64,000 bases of DNA from Lunularia cruciata (taxonomy: Eukaryota; Streptophyta; Marchantiopsida; Lunulariales; Lunulariaceae): positions 50,263,034-50,327,033 of the forward strand of contig OX419762.1 of the NCBI GenBank assembly GCA_948567375.1, given 5' to 3'. How positions within the stretch are numbered: position 1 is the stretch's first letter; each line of letters begins with the position of its first letter. A model generated the notes under the pieces. That model was not told the origin of the DNA. It worked only from the letters and a program-made list of their open reading frames with translations, and made no database searches. Below are positions 58,834-64,000 of this stretch, in pieces. The position numbers and the translations under genes are program-made.

Positions 58834-61800
58834 CTTAGGAAGAGTAGTGAATTCAGGAACTATATCTCAAGATTAGCTTAGTAAAATAACTACCATGATG
58901 AACATTACTACAGAAATGCTGAAACGGTAACCTCCTTTCTAGAATCGGGGGGCTCTCCGAGGTAGTATCTTGCTTTTAAGTTCATTCTGCATATGTGGAT
59001 AATCTCTGCAGCCCAATATTGTTTCTATTATAAAAATAGTGATCCTGTATCTAGATTTTACCGTGAGTTGTAATCTGTGCCTCCAGTGGCGATGAGCCCG
59101 GATCGACTCCGTATTCCTCCGATGGTCCGATAAACATCGAACAGAAGATTCGTTCGGACATCCGACCACTATATTAGATAATCCTATACTCTAGAAAGGA
59201 GTAAACTGTTCTTGATTCGACCGCAGATTCCAAAGACCTGCAAAGCTGGGACATTTGATGGCGGAAGATCAAAACTAACCTTGCTTCAGAATCTAAAGGT
59301 TGCAAATTTGCAAACAAGCCAAACAAACATACATGTAGTAGGTAGGTTCCACCTGCAATTGGTGAATTTGTGCTAAATTTGGCTTCGATCACGCTGAGGA
59401 ACAAAGTCCTGTATGGCTTCTTACCGTCACCGACATTATACCTCGAGAAGTTCTAAGTTGAGCCAACGGTAAATTATCTCCACGAGGTTATCGTGGTCGG
59501 TCGTGTGATGAGATATACGAAAGTGGTAATATCAAAGAAGAAGTAAAAAGATGGGTCACACGATTTTACCATTCTGCAGTTCGATGAATTGGATGGTTCC
59601 TTTCAAGACATTGTTAATTCTAAGAGCTCAAACAGTATCAAAAGCTGCTCAGGAAAACAGTTCAGGAACTGATCTTGGCTCATAACCTGAACAGGTGTTA
59701 GTCAAGACTTGAATGTTAAAATTATTTTGTTTCAACGATCGCCAACATTTATCTACACCATAAAAAATGGGAACATTGTGGTGATTATTGAAAAATCCGG
59801 TTCAAGACGAAGAGTTGAAGCCAAATTTTCGTTACTGTAGTATGTGATCCTCTCGGGGCCTTGTATTCCTTTTTCTTTTTCCTTCGGGGTATACTACGTT
59901 TGGGCCAATATTTGGAATGTGATCAGGTGTTGCGAATCACTTTTGAGCACACATGTAGTGCTTTCTATAACAAGTAGAAGTCTTGATACTTCCAAATTGA
60001 TAGTTCTGATGTCTGAATCTACCGTTTAGGATCCCGTAGCTTTCTTTCTAGAGTGGGTGGGGGAACACTTTTCTTTTATAATGTTTTAAGGTCGGATGCA
60101 ATGATTGTATTCATTGACTTGTGCACTGACAAGCCACTCAATAATGCCGGGGAGTCGATACAACGGTAGTTTACGATATGAGGCCATCGGCACATTCTTC
60201 AATTTCGGCTTTATGAACATTTGGCCTGCTCTAGTGTATAGACTCCTGCTGTAGGAAGAAAGACGACTCCCCGAGACAAGAAAAGAGATAAGAGAAATAT
60301 CGCTGTAGCCTTGATCCTCATAAAACATGATGTATGCAGGAAATAGAGGTACTCCCGCGAGTCATTTGACCAGGAGCAATCATGTACTGGACCAAGAGTA
60401 CTGTACACCAAATACAAGGCAGCTAGAGTTTAGGGTTTACAGAGTGTGCGGAGAGTATACAGAGAACACAACGGGAAACAAAATGGGAACGTGTATTGGG
60501 ACATTGATATTTTACTTGTAGCCCTTTACAGTATTGACATTCAATGCAATGACGCCTGCTCTTGATATCACAAGGGCATAGATTATTCACGTGAAGAGTA
60601 TATTTACATCTGCTAAACTCGAGCGAACGTCGAGGTAAAGACAATTTATGGTCGAGGAGACTACATCCCCACCAAAAGAGGGGGCAAGTGTCTGTTTTCT
60701 ATGCCATAGTTGACTGATAACGAAGCGACGAGCACAATAGCACTAGTTCATTCAATGGTCTAGGAACTTGTATACCTGCCTATTACGTTCACGAGGTTGC
60801 GGGTTTATTGTACTTGGCTATGACAAATGCCTGATAACTGGACTGGTCCACGTCTTTCCAGACTCCCGATATCTACATAGAACGCATCCGCACCATTTCT
60901 TCACCAATCTTCGTACTCTCGATGATCGGACCAACTCGTACGCTTAGATTTGGCAGTGTCTCGACGGTAAGGTTAGCTTGAATTCTTAGCTATAGCTTAA
61001 GGCTCGTGGACAAACACCAAACAGTTGTGACTTTAAGCACAAATTTCAATCATACCTTGCTTTGGTCTCAGTTGAAACTGAAGAACGGTTGTCATGAATT
61101 TTGGTCCGTATACTTATGTTGAACTCACGAGTTCTCCAAATCTATCATAGGTTACGCTTTATAGTTCAAGTTGTGATCATGTGACACTTCTGCTTTATCT
61201 AAAAGTTGTACACTTATCGGCAAAGTTGTGCGCTTGGTGCACCACATGAAACGAATAAAAAGTTTCCGCATGCTCAAAGACTTGGCTTGTATATTGCGAT
61301 TATCTCACGGGACTTGCCCTACTTTTAGTGCCTACTCACGATTTGCGATCACCGTAATTTACTGAAGTAGTGTAATAGCATATTGTTTCTGTTACGGAAT
61401 GACTTACTGATTGGACTCAAACGGTTGATAAACGAGTTAGGTCATACGCCGCACGACCTGCTGATGTTGTTCGACACTTCCAGCCTATAAACGGGCACAA
61501 GTGCACAAATATATGGTAACGAAAATCGAGCATGGCCCAAGGGGTTTAAACTTCCTTCGATAACTATTTATAAGTATCCATACTCCCTCCACTTGATCCT
61601 GTAACCAACTAGTATGTCTATGACACCCTCGAGAGATGAAATCTAGTCACATGTCTGAGTTCTTCGGTTGAAACATTCAACATTGAAAAACTGTAAAATT
61701 AAAAGATTGGACTAATGTGCTTGTTCTAATCCATATAGTAATGCTGTAAATTAATAAAGTGTGTGATGTGCTCAAAACACTGTACTTGAAGATGGTTTAA

Positions 61801-64000
61801 GGTATCTGTTCATATTGGGATTAATAGTATGGAATAGCCTTTAATCAAGTAAGGACATGGTAATGATGGTCTGTCAATAGTTTGAACAAACTGCGAGCCC
61901 TCAAGGAAATTACAGTTAGAAAACACGCTAACTTGTGAAAAATGGGAAGATCTAGTTTTTGCTTGAACATGATGAAAGTCACCGCATTGTGCAGTTTCAG
62001 ATTCTGACTACTGTAATTATGTGAAGATTATGTCATCATACTCTTTTAGAGTACAATTGCAAAGAGCTTAATCAAAGACTTCTTTTTGAGAGGTCAACTA
62101 CTTCTTCGCAAGATACATGTGAGGAGCATTGAGCAAGTACATGAGCTCAAGTGACTTGTAAATATTTCAATATTTGGAACCCCAAAATGATAATCGAACG
62201 CTTGAACTTCATTAAACGAGGACTAACCCTAGGTTCTCTGCTTTCAAATGCAACTACTACGCTGGATCGTTGCATTTGATCACCGTTGAGACGAAGCTTC
62301 CACTTTGACTATTTCGATATTCACAGCTTTTCAGCCCCCTATCGAGACATATTTGTAAACGTCCTCAACCGTTTATACTGTTGTAGTTCAAAATTTCCCA
62401 CCATGCCTCGTTCACTGGTTAGGTGATCATGACCTTACTCGAATAATATATCTTCAATTTGTTAGCTGATTGAGTTCTATTCCACATCATTGCCTTTATC
62501 AGTACTATGTAGTGACGGTTGCACAAAGAATAAGAGAGAAGCAAACAAACTCATCCACATATCTGACATCCATTTCGAGTTAGAGTAATTCCTGACTTTC
62601 TGGTTTGGGCTAGTACTGATTGCTGAAAAAATTCCAAAGATTTCGTGATCTACATGTATCGCCTTAAAACAGCTTCCTAATTGTGCACTACTGGAAACTA
62701 AAGCTTATCATTGAAGTCTGCGATGATAAACTATCAAGCAAGTATGAAATTTCAGGAACCAAAGCCATCAAGGTGAATTCTTCTACCGCATTGTCTTCAC
62801 TCTTCTCGTAAAATTTAATGCCTGTCCCTTCAAGTGGGCACAATTATTCGAGCAGCAAGTTGGTAAAACGATGTCTATAAATGCATGTACCATCAGATAT
62901 AGAGGGCGATGGTGTCACCTGCATCTATCCTCCTTGAATGTGTGGAATATGTAGCAAGGAAACGGACGATGTGGAGGTTGTGGGTCCTCTTCATCAAAGA
63001 GGTGATACTTTGAACATCGGCCTATCAAGTCACTATTCTGTTCTCAACGGGTGGTTGTATATCATAGAATTGATTTCAATTTTCTGGTTGCGGGCTACGA
63101 TCAAGCCCGATCCCTCGCAAGGTGAGAAAGAAGAGAATCCCTGCACGACATCATCCGAGTAGTAGAAACTCCCAAGCATGAATAGAAGAGAATCCGATTT
63201 CACATGTCAACAAACTAAAGTGCTAGTCAGGAAACGCTCCGAGGATTATAGCCAGAGAAATATCAATGAGTACACTTAAGGATGGAAGCACACAATTACT
63301 GTCGAGATTGATCACGGAACGTATAAAGCATTTGATTTCCGATCTACTAAGTGTTGCCGACAATAGAAGTGATCTCGCATAAGAGGCACACATCTCCATG
63401 ATCGTCCAGTTTTCTTTTTGGGTACCCTTCACACCACATAAATTCGGTGTATTAATACACCGTTCTACTGTAGCGAGCTTTGATTAGAGGAGGTTTGGCC
63501 AACAATGAGTTGCCAACTTTGCCAACACCTACTAGTCGTCCTACAAGGGGTTCGAAGTGCTACTTACTAATGTGGCATCGCAGAGCGGGATTAGCTTTGT
63601 AGTCCAATTTCGTGTGAGTGTCTAGATTCGAGGTATCATTTCAGACGGAGAAGACGACCACGTCGTCCGCATATGATGTTCCACATCAGTATATTAGCTT
63701 ACTTTTATCAATAGACACTTTGAAATTGAAAATTGCAATCCTGTGAAGCAAAGACGCAGGTTCCTAGCTCCGTCCTTGGTCATAACCACAAATCGTGTTG
63801 TTCCAACTCGTTTAGGATGGTTTTCACTGCACATCTACGATAAATTGTCCTTATCTCGACCTGAAAACTAAGTTAATTGCTTCTGACAACACCGCTTGAA
63901 ATCAAACTACTTACATTCCATTATGTAATTATACGCGTCTGCAATGATAAGTAAAATTCAATACTCTGTCGCGTTTGAAATACACGTAAATTTGTTTAGA
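58834..64000. other. Intergenic region, nothing recognised
   Basis: About 5 kb with moderate base composition, only short open frames (under 90 codons) and no recognised domain, tRNA-like or repeat pattern. It may be single-copy intergenic DNA or old transposon remains. Confidence 0.4.

Overview
The window is nuclear DNA of a land plant. Two intron-containing host genes sit in a gene-poor region filled with transposable elements of several classes. The introns have GT-AG (one GC-AG) borders, the R-SNARE is a plant-type VAMP72 protein, and the telomere-type repeat is TTTAGGG. The mix of an RLE-type LINE, a Ty3/gypsy element and PIF/Harbinger-like elements would suit a bryophyte or another early-diverging lineage, but nothing seen here fixes the species.

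Layout. 1-5509 is a decayed Ty3/gypsy LTR retrotransposon on the minus strand: integrase, RNase H, reverse transcriptase, protease, gag, primer binding site and a 739-bp LTR. 5510-13600 is very AT-rich, holds two long (AT)n tracts and has no recognisable gene. 13650-16507 is a ten-exon gene for origin recognition complex subunit 6, with E2F-type sites upstream. 19050-21918 is a four-exon gene for a longin R-SNARE of the VAMP72 group with a likely leader intron. 22505-32790 contains two diverged copies of one several-kilobase block, each interrupted by the same LINE family. 33181-33357 is a 59-bp tandem repeat, and 33507-34123 is a solo LTR with a 5-bp target duplication.

37594-47042 is a 9.4-kb PIF/Harbinger-like element with matching termini. 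It carries an intact 424-aa Myb/SANT-like accessory gene, a transposase gene broken by two frameshifts, and between them an oppositely oriented multi-exon block of unrecognised genes. 47701-54070 is a much more decayed relative that shares the termini and the two canonical genes but lacks the extra block. 54676-56065 and 57267-58825 are two large pieces of a non-LTR retrotransposon whose ORF ends in a CCHC finger and a restriction-like endonuclease; at least five shorter 3' fragments of the family are scattered through the window. 58834-64000 shows nothing recognisable.

The two host genes have unrelated jobs (DNA replication licensing; vesicle fusion). The rest records repeated TE insertion, segmental duplication and C-to-T decay typical of methylated plant heterochromatin. 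The most unusual object is the gene block inside the first Harbinger-like element.
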